A stretch of DNA of 64,000 bases from Tribonema minus. Lineage: Eukaryota > Sar > Xanthophyceae > Tribonematales > Tribonemataceae. Shown in pieces: positions 1 to 12,300 of the stretch. Each line of letters opens with the position of its first letter. The first letter of the stretch is position 1. Position numbers and translations under genes: made by a program. The notes below the pieces were generated by a model. The model worked only from the letters and a program-made list of their open reading frames with translations, was not told where the DNA came from and searched no databases. The stretch lies in NCBI GenBank assembly GCA_017506865.1, contig JAFCMP010000312.1, forward strand, positions 806,001-870,000, given 5' to 3'.

Positions 1-30
1 GCCTACCCACAGCGCTTCTAGCACGAAGCT
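1..30 (-). repeat. Echo of the exon 6 donor region, first protease
   Basis: Read on the minus strand, this resembles the end of the exon at 355-204: the VLEAL-coding stretch followed by GTAGG in place of GTGGG. It lies downstream of the real donor in the gene and is cut by the window edge. Confidence 0.55.
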
Positions 31-203
31 GAAATTAACCATCATGGCCCAACCTATAGCAATTTAAGCATGCAATGCCATGCATGCAGACAAGCAACGT
101 CACGACTTCAACATCTCAAATCCAAACCCCACACCAAACCCGTACCATCATTTAGCTACCTCAAAGTATCGTTGAGAGTGCGCAATGGTCGAGGTGTCCC
201 CAC

Positions 204-3200
204 CTGCAACGCCTCTAGCACACGCGCGGGAGACAGGCGGCGCCCCGCCTTGGACATCATGAGCGCGACGACACCGGTCGCGTACGGCGCCGACGCGCTA
301 GTGCCGGCGGACCAGGAGTAGTAGTAGCCCAGCCCGTCTGCGTAACAGCACGCGCCTGCACAGATTCGTTGAATGAGCAGGGGTCGGACGTTAGTCACAA
401 TGAGAACAGAGCGCGACAAGGAGGGCTGCTGTGGCGCTCCTGCCTGCACGCCATGCGCTAGTGCTGGCTCAGGGGTGCAGCATTTGGGGCGGAGTGTCAC
501 TTTGAGAATGTCGTGGCAAGAACAGGCACTGTTGCGCTAGTGCCAGTGGACCACCAGTAGTAGTAGCCCAGCCCGTCCGCGTAACAGCATGCTTCTGCAC
601 AGGCGCAGATGCATTGAATGAGCAGAGGTGAAATGTTAGAAGGTCACGATGAGGAGTAACAAGGAGGGCTGCTGTTGCGCTCGTGCCTGCACCCCATGCT
701 CTACATAGCAGTAGCTCAGGGGCGCAGCAAAGGGGGAGTGTCACTCTGAAACTGCCGAGGCAAGAAAAGGCGCTGTTGTACTAGTGCCGGCGGACTAGGA
801 GTAGTAGCCCAGCCCGTCCGCGTAATTGCACGCGCCTGCACAGGCGCAGATGCGCCAGATGAGCAGGGGTGGAATGTTAGAGAGTCACGATGAGGAGTGA
901 CAAGGAGGGCCGCTGTAGCGCTCGTGCCTGCACGTCATGCGCCAAAGGTAGCCCAGGGGTGCAACATAGGGGCGGGCTGAGTGTCTTTTTTTAGCGCAGC
1001 GCGACAAGAAAATACGCTGATGCACTAGTGCCAGCGGAACAGGAGTAGAGTAGCAGCCCAGCCTGTCCGCGTAACAGCAGGCGACTGCGCAGGCGTGGAT
1101 GCATCGAATGGGCGAATGTGGGGGTATTAGGACCGCAGTCATTGCAATGAGTGAACAAAGGGGGGGGGGGGGGGGTTGACTAGGGGGGATGCTGATGTAC
1201 TTGTGCCTACGCACCATGAGTTGTTGATTGCGTAGCCCAGCAATCAGCATAGGGGCACAGAAGCAAGCTCCACTTGAAGTACCACGTCAGCACGCCTCAC
1301 CGAACACCCAGTCGAGGACGGCGCAGGACACGGTCAGCGGCGGCTGGCCGGGCTCTGAGCACTGTGCCGTATTGTGCACTTCAAGTACATATTTACTTGA
1401 AGTTCGCATCAGCACCCCTCACCGAACACCCAGTCGAGGATGGCGCAGGATACGCCTGGCCGGGCGCTGAGCACTGCGCCGTATTGTGCACTTCAAGTAC
1501 ACCTTCACTTGAAGTACCACATCACTTCAAGTACATCTTTACTTGAAGTACCGCGTCAGCACGCCTCACCCAACACCCAGTCGAAGACACGGTCAGCGCC
1601 GGCTGGCCGGGAGCTGAGCACTGCGCAGCATGTGCACGTCAAGTACATATTTACTTGAATTATCGCATCAGCGCGCCTCACCGAACACCCAGTCAAGGAC
1701 GGCGCACGACACAGTCAGCGCTGGCTGGCCGGGAGCTGAGCACTGCGCCGTGTTGTGCTCGAGCGCCGCCCTGGTGTTGCCGCCGGGGGCCGCAAAGTTG
1801 ATGACGGACGAGCCGTAGTTGGAGTACGGCGCGAAGCGGTCGAAGGCGGTGTGGTCGGGGTCCTCGCCCCACAGGTACGGGCCGGTGGCGCTGCGCGGCA
1901 GCGGGTGAGTGCGAGTAGAGTCAAAGTCAGAGGGGAGTCCGCAAGGGCTCTGACGGCGCTGTGATAGACAACAACCTGAAGTCCCAATGCATCAAGACCT
2001 ATTGCAATAAATACAAGAGCTGGTGTGGTCGGGGTCCTCGCCCCGCAGGTACGGGCCGGTGGCGCTGCGCGGCAGAGGGTGAGGGCGAGTAGAGTCAGAA
2101 TCAGAGTCAGACAACCTGAAGTTCCAGTGCGTTAAGGCCTATTGCCACGCTTCGAAGTACATACAACGGGATGCATTTGGCGGCAGCGGCGGTAGTCGTT
2201 GAGACACTTTCAGACTGTCACACGATATGTAGATTGCGTACAGCAAGCTTCAAGTTAGAGCCATTCATCTGGGCTTTTCCGCGTCCTCAGCGAGAATTAA
2301 TAAAAAATACATACAACGGCTGGTAGTGTAGTGGTCGAGGTCCTCGCCCCACAGGTACGGGCCAGGGGCGCTGCACGGAAGCGAGTGAGTGCGAGTAGAG
2401 TCAAAGTCAGAGGGGAGTCCGCAAGGGCTCTGACGGCGCTGTGATAGATGACAACCTGAAGTTCCAATGTGTCAAGGCCTATTGCCATACATACAACGGC
2501 TGGTGTGGTCGGGGTCCTCGCCCCACAGGTACGGGCTGGTGGCGTTGCGCGGTAGAGGGTGAGGGCGAGTCGAGTCACAGTAAAGGGGGAGGTGGTGGTG
2601 CCATGCACAGTGCGTCGTCGGACTGCAGGCAGGGAGTGAGCGCTGCGGCAGGTGCGTCAACGTTTTGTGCCACGTCTTTGGAGGCTGCTGCTGCGTAAAC
2701 GCAGCCGACCTCACCGTAGTCCTGCCCCTGCACTAAGTTACTAACCCTACCCCTAACCCTACCCCTCACCCTGACCCTAACACTAACCCTAGCCCAAACC
2801 CTAACCTTGTGGCAGGCGCATTAGCGGATTCAATCACTTCGGCGGAAGCAGCTGCTGCGTGAACTGAGGCAGCGTCAGTCGACATTCTATTGCAAACCCT
2901 ACCCCAAATCCGAAGCACAACCCTAACCCTAATCCCAGCAAAACTTTCTGCACACAGCGGGGCATCGGAGCATTCTGTTCAAACGGACTTGAGCACCAGT
3001 TTTGGCAGAGGTCAAGCTTGGATTGTGTAAATAGAAAACGGTGAAAATTGCCATCCTGTGCACGAGTGCGACAGCACTGCACATGCTTCAAAGAGAAGCT
3101 CAGCATTTTCTCAAGGCCTACATGCTGTCATGCAACGATTTGGCGCACCTCCAAACCATGACGAATTTGGCGACAATGATTGCACAATACACACACCGGC

Positions 3201-6200
3201 GGATGAAGCAGTTGGCACGTCCGTCGCTGCTGAATTCATTGCACAGTAGCAGTGTGCACTTGCAACATGCTCACAGGCAAGTACATGCTCCCAGGCATGA
3301 ACATACAGACCGAAGCTAGGTGAGGACCTCGCTTTCTCCCATTTGTACTGAGCTCAGATCCTTTCGTGTGCATCCCAAACCGCCACTCTGCAGCACACAA
3401 GCAACTATGGCACAGTACCTGACGGCATTGCCGCCAAGAAGCGATGCAGGGAACAAGTTACATAGAGGTGCAACTGAGCTTCAAGCCGCTACCTACTCTG
3501 CAGGGCATGAGCAATTGTGGTGCAGCCCGCCAGTCTGATACGTGTGTATTGTTGGCACGGTATCCTGACTGTGCTCTGCGAGTCTCGCGCACATGAACAC
3601 TTACCGTGTAAGCTGCTGTGCTGCGATAAAGAAGCAATTACGCTGTACTTTAAAAATGAAGTACCTGACGGCGATGACGCCGGGGGACGACGCGGGGAAC
3701 GTGAAGCGCCCCGCCGGCTTGTCCAAGGTGTAGTGGTCGTTGCCTGCGGAAGCAATGACCGTAACCTTGCCTAACCATAACCCCATAACCCTAAGTGTAT
3801 TGAACACAACGCTCAGCCATGGGACACAAATTTGGCGCACCTGACGGCGATGACACCGGGAATCGACGCGGGGAACGTGAAGCGCCCCGCTGGCTTGTCG
3901 AAGTTGTAGTGGTCGTTGCCAGCGGACGCGATGACGGTGACCTTGGCCGCGGACGCCAGCGCCATTGCGCGCGTCATCACAGCGAGCGCGCTGATGAGGC
4001 TGGGGTTGGTATCGGCCTGCGGCTTCATGCCTGCGCGCGGGGAGCGTCGCAGGGTGCAGTTGAGGTTTACCGAGGCGTGGAGTTGAAGTAAGGTAGAAAA
4101 AGCATGCCATCGCGCGCGTCATCACCGCGAGCGCGCTGATGAGGCTGGTCGGTATCGGCGTGAGGCTTCATGCCTGTACGCGAGGCACGTCACGGAGCGC
4201 AGTTGAAGTCAAGCCAGGTATCGCGCGCGTCATCACGGCAAGCGCGCTGATAAGGCTGGGGCTGGTATCGGCCTGCGGCTTCGTGCCTGCACGCAGGGAG
4301 CGTCGCGGGGTGCAGTTGAGGTTTACTGAGGCGTGGAGTTGAAGTAAGGTAAAAAAAGCATGCCATCGCGCGCATCATCACCGCGAGCGCGCTGATGAGG
4401 CTGGTTGGTATCGGCCTGAGGCTTCATGCCTGCACGCGAGGCACGTCACGGAGCGCAGTTGAAGTCGAGCGCAGTTGAAGTCAAGCCAGGTATCGCGCGC
4501 GTCATCACGGCAAGCGCGCTGATAAGGCTGGGGCTGGTATCGGCCTGCGGCTTTGTGCCTGCACGCGGGGAGCGTCGCGGGGTGCAGTTGAGGTTTACTG
4601 AGGCGTGGAGTTGAAGTGAGGTAGAAAAGCATGCCCTTGAGCGCGTCATCACCGCGAGCGCGCTGTGAGGCTGGGGTTGGTATCGGCCTGCGGCTTCGTG
4701 CCTGCACGCGGGGAGCGTCGCGGGGTGCAGTCGAGGTTGAACAAGGCGGCATGCTCTGGCTTGCGCAAACATCGAGACAATTTGATGGCATCAGCTCTGC
4801 TATCAGTGGTATTGTTGACAACTGCACGTTTGCACTCATGCCATGCTAACAGCAATTGTGCAAGCACCTCCACTGGTACAGTGACAGGCCAGGCAGGCAC
4901 TCACTTGTGGCCTGCATTCAGTGCACACCGACAGCGCTACGTAAAGGCGTGCTCTGGCTTACGCAAGCCTTTCACAAGGAAGTTGATGGCATCAGCTCTG
5001 CTACTAGTGATGTTGTTCATTACCAGAGATATACAGCAGTGCCGTCCTGAGACCTAATGTACGAGAGCTGCAACCTCCAAGCGCAACAGCGAGGCAGACC
5101 TCACACAGACATTGCACGTGCACTGACCTACCTAGAGACATGTTGATAATATCGGCTCCCTTGCTGATGGCGTGCTTGATCGCGGACGCAATGTTTTCCG
5201 TGGTGCCGGTGCCTTTGTCGCTGAGCACCTGGATCAACGGCACAACCATACACACATGCCCATAGACGATGTCAGCGCGGGTTCTCAAAAGACAACAAAG
5301 CAGTCAGCCATGGCTTTCAATACGGCAATACCATTCGCCACAGAGCGATGAATGGCGTATCTATGGTATGCAAGCGCTGCATGACGCGCGCATGTGGCGG
5401 TGGCGGTCACAAGCAGGCTCCAGCAGTTGCTGATCCCAGTCACAGGTACCGCAGATCACCATACCCTCCTTGCATACTGTAGCATACATGACGGTTTGAG
5501 TACGAGCCTCGTCATCATACACACCTCACAGCATGCTGTAAACTATGTACATATTTCTTGAGTACGAGTCTCGTCATCATACACACCTCACAGCATGCTG
5601 TACACTATGTACATATTTCTAGGTACCTCACAGACATGCTATGGACCCCACACCTGAGCATCACCGCCCACCATGCACATCACACGCGCTGGCGAGGCAT
5701 ACTCCAAGTTCATCAGCTGCATCGGCTTGAGCGCTGCCCCGCGTCATCATACACCCCTCACAACATGCTGAACCGTACATACTTCCAAGTTCCTGACGGA
5801 CACGCTATGGACCCCACACCTGAGCATCACCACCACCCTTGCCCAGCACGAGCTCTGGTGAGGCATACTTCAACTGCATGAACTCCTTGGCCTGAGCAAT
5901 GCCCCGAGAGCTTGAAGCCGATCAGAACCGCAGTTTGAACAATCTCCTCGACCACGACAGGTCACTTTGCGCAGCAGGAACTGCGCCTGAGCATCACCAC
6001 TCACCTTGCACAGCACGGCTGCGCAATGGCAGGTCGCGTTGCTTAACATGACTCGATGCTATGAAGTTCCACCTGTTCGAACATGATATAAGAAGTCACC
6101 TTGCGCAGCATGAACTGGGCCTGAGCATCACCACCCACCTCGCACAGCACCAGGTCTGGTCCGGCATACTTCACGCACATGAGCTGCATGGCCTGAGAGC

Positions 6201-7448
6201 TGCCCCGCGAGCTGGAAGCCGATCAAAACCGCAGCATACACTGTATATGGCCACCATTTTAAGCTCGTTGGCGCAGCATGAACTGCGCCTGAGCATCACC
6301 AGCCTCACCTTGCACAACATGAGCTCCGCCTCGGGCGCCACGCCAATCGACCCAGCGCCCCCCAGATCCGCCCCCGCGATGATGGTCGCTGTCCACGTGC
6401 CGTGACTCGAATGACTGCCCGTCGCGCTCAGCTCTGGCTGGTACTGAAGCGTCTCCCCGTCGACGAAGCTCTTGCTCAACTTCAAGTTGACGTTGGGCGC
6501 CAGCGCCGGGTGCTCCAGCCAGAACCCTGGGGCCATGAGGGGTTGTGATGCAACAGGGTGATCACTGATTATATTGGGGGGGGGGACGGGGGGGGGGGGG
6601 GGGGGTAACGTGTGTTTGCAGCACTCATGGTGTGATGGGGGCTTTCTACGTCATGCCACGCTGGCGAGTCATCTGATATATGGGTGGAAGAGCAGCTAAC
6701 AAGGCATGCACACAGGGTTCTGCACAGTTTGTCCTGTTTGTCTTGGACGGCGGCCAAATGGGTGCAAGTGCAATCGACTGATCTGCATGTGAGGGCACGC
6801 GACTGATCAACAGCCATATATGCATACATACGTACCGCTGTCCAGGACTGCCACGCGCACGCGCCGCGGCGCGCCGCCGCCTGCCCCCATCACCCCCTTG
6901 ATCCCCGCCCTCCACGCCTTGGCCACGTGAATCGCCTTGAGACCCCACTGCAGCCGCGTGAACCCCGGGAAAGTGTCGGGCGTGGGGGGTTTCGTGGGGG
7001 GTTCCGTGGCACGGTCCGTGGACCGTTTTGTGGGGGGCGGCGTGTCGCAGTCCGCCACGTTCTTGGAAGTTGAAGTTGAAGTTGACGGCGCGACGACCCG
7101 GGGACCCCGGAACTTCTGGTGGGGGTCCACGAGCTGCCACTCCAGGACGGGCGCCACGGACTCAACGCCGGCGACTTTTGCGAGCTTCTTCGCGAGGCCC
7201 GCCTCTCCCGTCGCGTACGCAACCCCCAGCTCCGATATCACGACGAGGGGCTCCTGAATGACGCCCCCCCCCGCTGCCTCATTCACCAGGCTCGTCATCT
7301 CCGCCACAGCTTCTAGTTGGAAGCCGCCGGCGGGGGCGAGAGCGCCGCTGCTGCCGCCCTCCCTTTCTTTGAAGACGACTTCCCATCGCGTGGCGCCTGT
7401 GCGCAAGGCACTGCTTGCTAGGATGGCCAGGATGGTGGCGAGTCTCAT
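204..7448 (-). CDS. Secreted subtilisin-like serine protease (S8), 3' end beyond window
   Basis: Peptidase family S8 enzyme, predicted to be secreted and to cleave proteins with an Asp/His/Ser triad. Proposed exons on the minus strand: 7448-6836, 6526-6309, 5228-5132, 4030-3841, 1890-1682 and 355-204. All introns are GT-AG, and phases agree across every junction, giving at least 493 residues. A signal peptide (residues 1 to about 20, MRLATILAILASS) is followed by an I9-like propeptide (about 22-100), a Ser/Thr/Pro linker, catalytic Asp203 (VAVLDSG), His246 (SHGTW), oxyanion Asn348 (SAGN) and Ser462 (GTSASAP). The start is the Met that opens the signal peptide; in-frame Mets exist upstream. 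The last exon ends at a likely donor (CAG/GTGGGG). An echo of that exon end lies at 1-30, so the C-terminal exon is off the window. Its divergent neighbour at 9327-17367 is a paralogue with the same exon plan. The family call is firm; exact exon ends are inferred. Confidence 0.85.
310..1250 (-). repeat. Four-unit tandem array around the exon 6 acceptor
   Basis: Units of about 240 bp. Each carries the acceptor and the first codons of exon 6 (the ACCYADGLGYYY region) plus upstream intron. The real unit is near 342; decayed copies begin near 580, 821 and 1071. The copies carry frame breaks and lack the rest of the exon, so only the last one in gene order is coding. The array contains a 16-base G run at 1160-1175. 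Confidence 0.8.
1270..1681 (-). repeat. Echo array of the exon 5 donor, first protease
   Basis: Three decayed copies (near 1283, 1408 and 1553) repeat the last 60-80 bp of exon 5 and the GTGAGG donor that ends the real exon at 1682. The spacers are rich in paired ACTTCAAGTA/TACTTGAAGT motifs. Confidence 0.8.
1891..2600 (-). repeat. Echo array of the exon 5 acceptor, first protease
   Basis: Copies near 2020-2090, 2335-2400 and 2505-2580 repeat the first 50-60 bp of exon 5 (encoding SATGPYLWGEDPDH) with its acceptor and about 100 bp of intron. One unit was split by a SINE-like insertion at 2170-2307; the sister units keep the uninterrupted target. Confidence 0.8.
2158..2319 (+). mobile_element. 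SINE-like retroposon copy 1, with 12-bp target duplication
   Basis: The body at 2170-2307 is closely similar to 20086-20254. It ends in an A-rich tail (AATTAATAAAAAA) and is flanked by the direct repeat TACATACAACGG at 2158-2169 and 2308-2319. The same 12 bp occurs once, uninterrupted, at 2488-2499 in a sister tandem unit, which serves as an empty site. This copy lacks about 20 bp at its 5' end relative to the other, as 5' truncation during target-primed retrotransposition would produce. No protein is encoded and no tRNA-like start was recognised. Confidence 0.75.
2601..3600. other. Intron interior with telomere-like patches
   Basis: Inside the intron between exons 4 and 5 of the first protease. 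It holds degenerate TAACCC patches at about 2735-2805 and 2915-2935, and otherwise nothing recognisable as coding or repeated. Confidence 0.5.
3655..3770 (-). repeat. Echo of the exon 4 donor, first protease
   Basis: About 110 bp repeats the second half of exon 4, including the stretch coding for VTVIASAGNDHY and the AVR end with its donor. It is a nearly intact extra copy of the oxyanion-hole segment downstream of the real exon (4030-3841). Confidence 0.85.
4031..4760 (-). repeat. Echo array of the exon 4 acceptor, first protease
   Basis: Five decayed copies (near 4085-4170, 4205-4290, 4355-4440, 4495-4585 and 4630-4715) of the acceptor plus the first 70-90 bp of exon 4. All encode variants of a Pro-Gln-Ala-Asp-Thr-Asn stretch followed by Ile-Ser-Ala-Leu. 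Two longer units are nearly identical to each other, so the array grew in steps. Confidence 0.85.
4747..5060 (-). repeat. Degenerate tandem pair near the exon 3 donor, first protease
   Basis: Segments at about 4747-4830 and 4948-5030 repeat each other (GCATCAGCTCTGCTA cores) and weakly resemble the end of exon 3 at 5132. This is the most eroded of the echoes listed for this gene. Confidence 0.5.
5500..6308 (-). repeat. Echo array of the exon 2 donor, first protease
   Basis: About six decayed units, each with a CTGAGCATCACC core, a CAGCATGAACTG-like copy of the last exon codons and a donor. The real donor is at 6308/6309. A separate 60-bp unit with a TCGTCATCATACACACCTC core is repeated at about 5505-5625. 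Confidence 0.75.
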
Positions 7449-9326
7449 GGTGTTCGGCAGCTGGTGCCGAGGAGCGCTTCCGGTTCTGAAATGAAGCGCC
7501 ATGGCTGTGCACACAGTCACTGACAATGAGGCAAGGTCACAGCACAGTTGCGTATCAGACCGAGGTACGTTGCAAGCGTTACGATGATCGGCACTGAAGA
7601 GGGGTGGAAGCCGCGCTGTCACCTGTAGTAAAAAAACTCATAGCGCTGTGTCAAAACGAAGGAGTGTTGTGTGGTTTCATCCAATTGGGAAGCAATGCCA
7701 TGTCATTGGCATCGCTACATGGTCTCTGATGTCATGATCACAGCTGTTTGTCGACAGCTATGTAAGTACACAATCCTGCACGAAGGTGTGCCAGGCGCGC
7801 CAGACGACACGACACAAAGTGGACACCAGCATGCTCAAGCAACAGCAAGCCCGCAACAAGCTTACTTGAAATCTAGTAGTTGCTCACCTGCTTGCGCAAC
7901 CGCCAGTGCTGCTCCAACGTGTGCGGCTAGGCTCGGCAAGTAGCGAAGCGAGGCAAAAAACGGTTGCATCCCGAGACAGTTCCCGGGAACGACTATCGAA
8001 ACAAGACGCGCTTTGGTGACCATCCCAGGAACTACTATCGTGCACGGCTTGTAGGTAACCCATATTCCTGACACTCTGACACTCCGACACTATGACATTT
8101 CTCCCACAGCCCACAAGGAGTTTTGAATGGATCTCTCGACACAATGGGTTGTAACCGTGCTGTGACTTGTGCCCAGGGAGCAACACAAGGATGGAGGGTT
8201 GCCAATGTGGCGCCAATGTGGCGCCTCTGGCGAGAGAGCTCCTGGCAATACCAACTCAAGATGCGTACGTACAGTAGCTCCCAGAGGTGCACCGAACATT
8301 TTGGGGCTCACCTCACCTCCGCTCAACCCAGTTCAACGGCAGTGGCACAGCAACTCCCCTCGGAGAATGCACTGCAACGAAGACTTCCACTGCTTTGTGT
8401 GTATGCAATGACTCAGCATGCTTGTGTTACATAATGTGTTCAGCTCGCGGTCGCGTCGCTGGCGGAGACATCAACTGATTTTCAGCAAGCAAGTATTAAA
8501 ATTTGGAGAGAATCTACACCACTACCTCGCCCTGCTGCATCAGAGTAAAGTCTCGCCCATGGTCATCGGAGTAAAGTGCCTTGTGAGTCAAGTTGTGACT
8601 TGTTCAGAGTGTGCTGCGCGCCATAGAGGGACACACAGCTCGCAGACACAGCTGCCCTGCACCTTGGTTACGCTGGAACCGCTCGCGGAGATGCCACTGT
8701 GGCACGCAACGCTCAGCCAACTTTTTCAAACACACCATGTGGGTAAGAAAACACAACAAGAACACACTTGTGTGGGTGAGTCGGCGTAGTCAGGAGGAGC
8801 CTGTCGTTTCAAAGCGGCGAAGCACGACGTCGCGGCAGGGAGCTTGTTTGGTTTGGGGCGTTGCGTTGCCGGAGGGTCAACCGACCTACATAAGGAGGAG
8901 AGAGCCACTTGTGCAGCAAGTTGTGCTGCGATAAGGACAATCATTGGTGCGTTGCTGGCGTTGCATCTGCCACCAAAATTTGTGATGTTGCATTGCTAAG
9001 CGCTGCTCTTGTCAGCAGAGTGTTTTGCTTTTGCACATGTGTTAACCCCGCTCGGCAGACAAGATGATATGATGTGATCGTAATCACATGCCTGCGCCGC
9101 CGGTCTGGATGCCCCCGACCTGTTGCCTGTCATATCCTGCAGCTCTGAGGCACAAGCTCGTGTGCCTTAGAGTGCCCTTGTGCAGTGTTGGGTGCAACCT
9201 CAATTTGACTCTTGCTGTCTCTGTGCTGCGCGTTCTCCAGCGCTGCTCATGATCACCCGGTCATCGCGTACAAGCGACACCATCGCCACGATCAACAAGC
9301 AGCGCAGAAAACGCCCCTTGCCTACA
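7449..9326. other. Divergent intergenic region between the two proteases
   Basis: The two subtilase starts face away from each other across 1.9 kb. I saw no conserved exon, RNA gene, TATA-like box at a plausible distance, or repeat array here. It must contain the promoters of both genes, but no site can be assigned from sequence alone. Confidence 0.5.
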
Positions 9327-12300
9327 ATGTGGAGGCTGGCCAGTTTGGCGTGCTTGGTGCTACAAGCCTGCACAGCGCCACTTGCTGTTCTGGGCTCGGA
9401 TCAGGACGCGCAGCGGTGGCGCATAGTGCTCGACGAGAGACCCGCAGCAGCAAGGCAGGGCTTGGCTCGTGTCAAGGAGGTTCTGGCCACAGACAAGGCC
9501 CAGGTGCAGCACGGCGACTTGCTGTCAGCGTTGCCTGAACTGGGGCTAGCGTATGCAACGGCAACACCAGCGCTGGCACGCAGGCTAGCCAAGATCGAAG
9601 GCGTGGACTCGGTGACTCCCTCCAAGAGCGGGCAGTACCTGCAGCCTCCTTCTCGCCGACCGCAGCAGCTGGAGGAAGGGTCGGCGGCGGCGGCGGCGGC
9701 GCCGGCACCAGATTCCGGGGGCGATGGGAGTGTCCTGGCAGCTTCAGACGGGGACGCACAGGTGGCGCTTCAGAGAGACAGCAGCCAGCACAAACAGCGC
9801 AACAGACACGACCAGCCCAAGAAGCACAAAAAACAGCAGCAGGGCAAGAAGGACAAGAAGGATAAGCACCTTCACACAGGGCCCTATCCCGGGCTCACGG
9901 GCTTGCAGTGGGGACTGAAAGCCATCGACGCGAACAAGGCGTGGAAAGCGGGACTGAGGGGGATGATGGGGGAAGGGGAGAACCGGCGGCCGGTGCGCGT
10001 GGCAGTGCTCGATCAAGGTACCTAACCTAACAAATGCTACAGTATTTGTTTTTTGCAGTACAAAATCCACACGTAGGCGCGCGGGAGGGGATAAGGGGAT
10101 CACGAGGGAGGGAAACTCACTTCTCGATCAAAGTACTTAACAAATGCAGCATGGAAATGAATTAAACTATTGTAAAGCTCTAGGGGACAAGGCGTGGTTA
10201 GCCGCACATGCCTTCCACCAACAACGTGGTCGCCGCTGCTCGGCAATTGGATGTTTGTTGTTGCAGTACAGAACGCACACATAGGCACGCGCGAGGGGAT
10301 CAGAGGGGATCACGAGGGACTGAGAAGCCCGTCGGCGGGTGCACTTGGCAGTGACAGATCAAGCAGTTTGTGACGCAGATTTCAACACCTCATTTAGTTC
10401 AAATCGAGATTGGTGATGTCATGATCCAGCCGCACCGGGCAGAAGCTGTTGGTGCACACTGACTGGATGCACATTCACTCCCACAGGTCGACGGAGGTTC
10501 AGAGGGGACGCTGCACGAGGAGTCGAGTTAGGGCTAGGGTTAGGGTTAGCTGCACTGCTCAGCCCGGGCGCACAGCTGTCCGCACTGCGCTCAGCTGACG
10601 TGGACACACTGGCTTTGCAAGTGGCGTCATGCCATAATGTAACGGTACCCTTAGCAGAAGCGCCTTAAGATAGAAGCTGGAGCCATATTAGTGGCAATTC
10701 CAGGGTGTGCCTAAAGTAGTGATCAAGTGGCCCACTTTGAGGGTGTAATGACGGCACCACGATTGCTTCAGACGCGTTCAACGATACGCAGGCACATGGC
10801 AGCAGCGCTCAGCAAGCGTTGGTGTTCAACGTTCAAGGTGCCGATCTGCTCTCTACGGCCATGTAGCAGTGTACTTGTCTTCAGACACACGCACATTGTT
10901 AGCAGGCCACTGCCCCTGTAGACAGGCTGGAGAGCCCCATCTTGACTTCAACTTCAACCTCAGCGCGTCGTGCTTCCGTGGACTTGTGAAGTCTGTACAG
11001 TCCAGTCGAGTCACTGTGGCTGTAGCGCTGAACCGATCACTATTGCTATAGAGCTATGATTTTTATAAATAGATGACAGCGAAGACGTGCAGCAGCATGA
11101 AGGCCACCAAACCTACATGATCTGTGCATTACTTTTGGCAATCTGATGGGCAAACCTCAACGGCAGGCTACATCCCCTTCGTGCCGAACTTTGATGATAT
11201 CGCCTCTGCGGCGCTTAACTTCCAGGCTTATGACAACATTGAGCGGAGCTGAAGCTTTCACGGTGCACCTCACAAGACCATCCAACCTCAACTGCACACA
11301 CGCAACTTCAATTCTGTGTGCGCAGGCTTCTCTCAGCACCCGACGCTCGTGGTGAACGCCAAAACATGGATGTTACCCAGTCAAAACTTATCATGTGTAA
11401 CCTCCTTTGTTTGTGCGTGCAGAGATCTCAGCCCGTCAACCTCAACTTTCTATGTGCACCTTGAATTTCTCTGCGCGCAGGCCTCTACCCGCAGCACCCG
11501 ATGCTCGCAGCAAATGTCACCATTACATCTCAACCCGCCAACCTCAATTTGTGATGTGCAACTTCAGTCCTCTGCACGCAGGCTTCTACCCGCAGCACCC
11601 GATGCTCGCAGCAAATGTCACCATATGCATCTCAGCCAGTCAACCTCAATTTCTCATGTACAGTACAACTTCAATTGCGTGTGCAGGCTTCTACCCGCAG
11701 CACCCGACGCTCGCGGCGAACGTCAACACATAGATATTAGCCAGTCAACCTCAACTTATGATGTTCAACATCAGGATCACAGCCAGTTAAACCCTCAACT
11801 TCTGATGTGAAACTTCAATGCTGTGCGCGCAGGCTTCTACCCGCAGCACCCGACGCTCGCGGCGAACGTCAACATGGACCTGAGCAAGAGCTTTGTCAAG
11901 GGCGAGGACTTGCGGTGGCGGCCCAAACGCGCGCAGTACAACGCCTTCAGCCACGGCACGTGGACGGCAGGCATCATCGCGGGCGTAGACAGGGGCGGCG
12001 CGGGGACCACAGGGGTGGCGCCGGAGGCGGAGCTGCTGCTGATCAAGGTGACGCTCCTTCTTCTTTGTTGAGCGTTGTCGCAGTGGGGCCGGAGGCTGTT
12101 TGTGTATGGGTTTGAGCGTTGCTGCTGCTGATCAAGGTGATGCTCTCCTTTGTGTCTGGGTCGAGCACTGCCGTAGTCACGCCAGGGGCTGTTTGTGTCT
12201 GGGTTGAGCATTGTGGTAGTGGCGCCAGAGGCTGAGGTCCTGCTGTTTCAGGTGATGCTCCTCCTTCTTCGCTGAGTGTTGTTGCAGTGGCGCTGCTCTG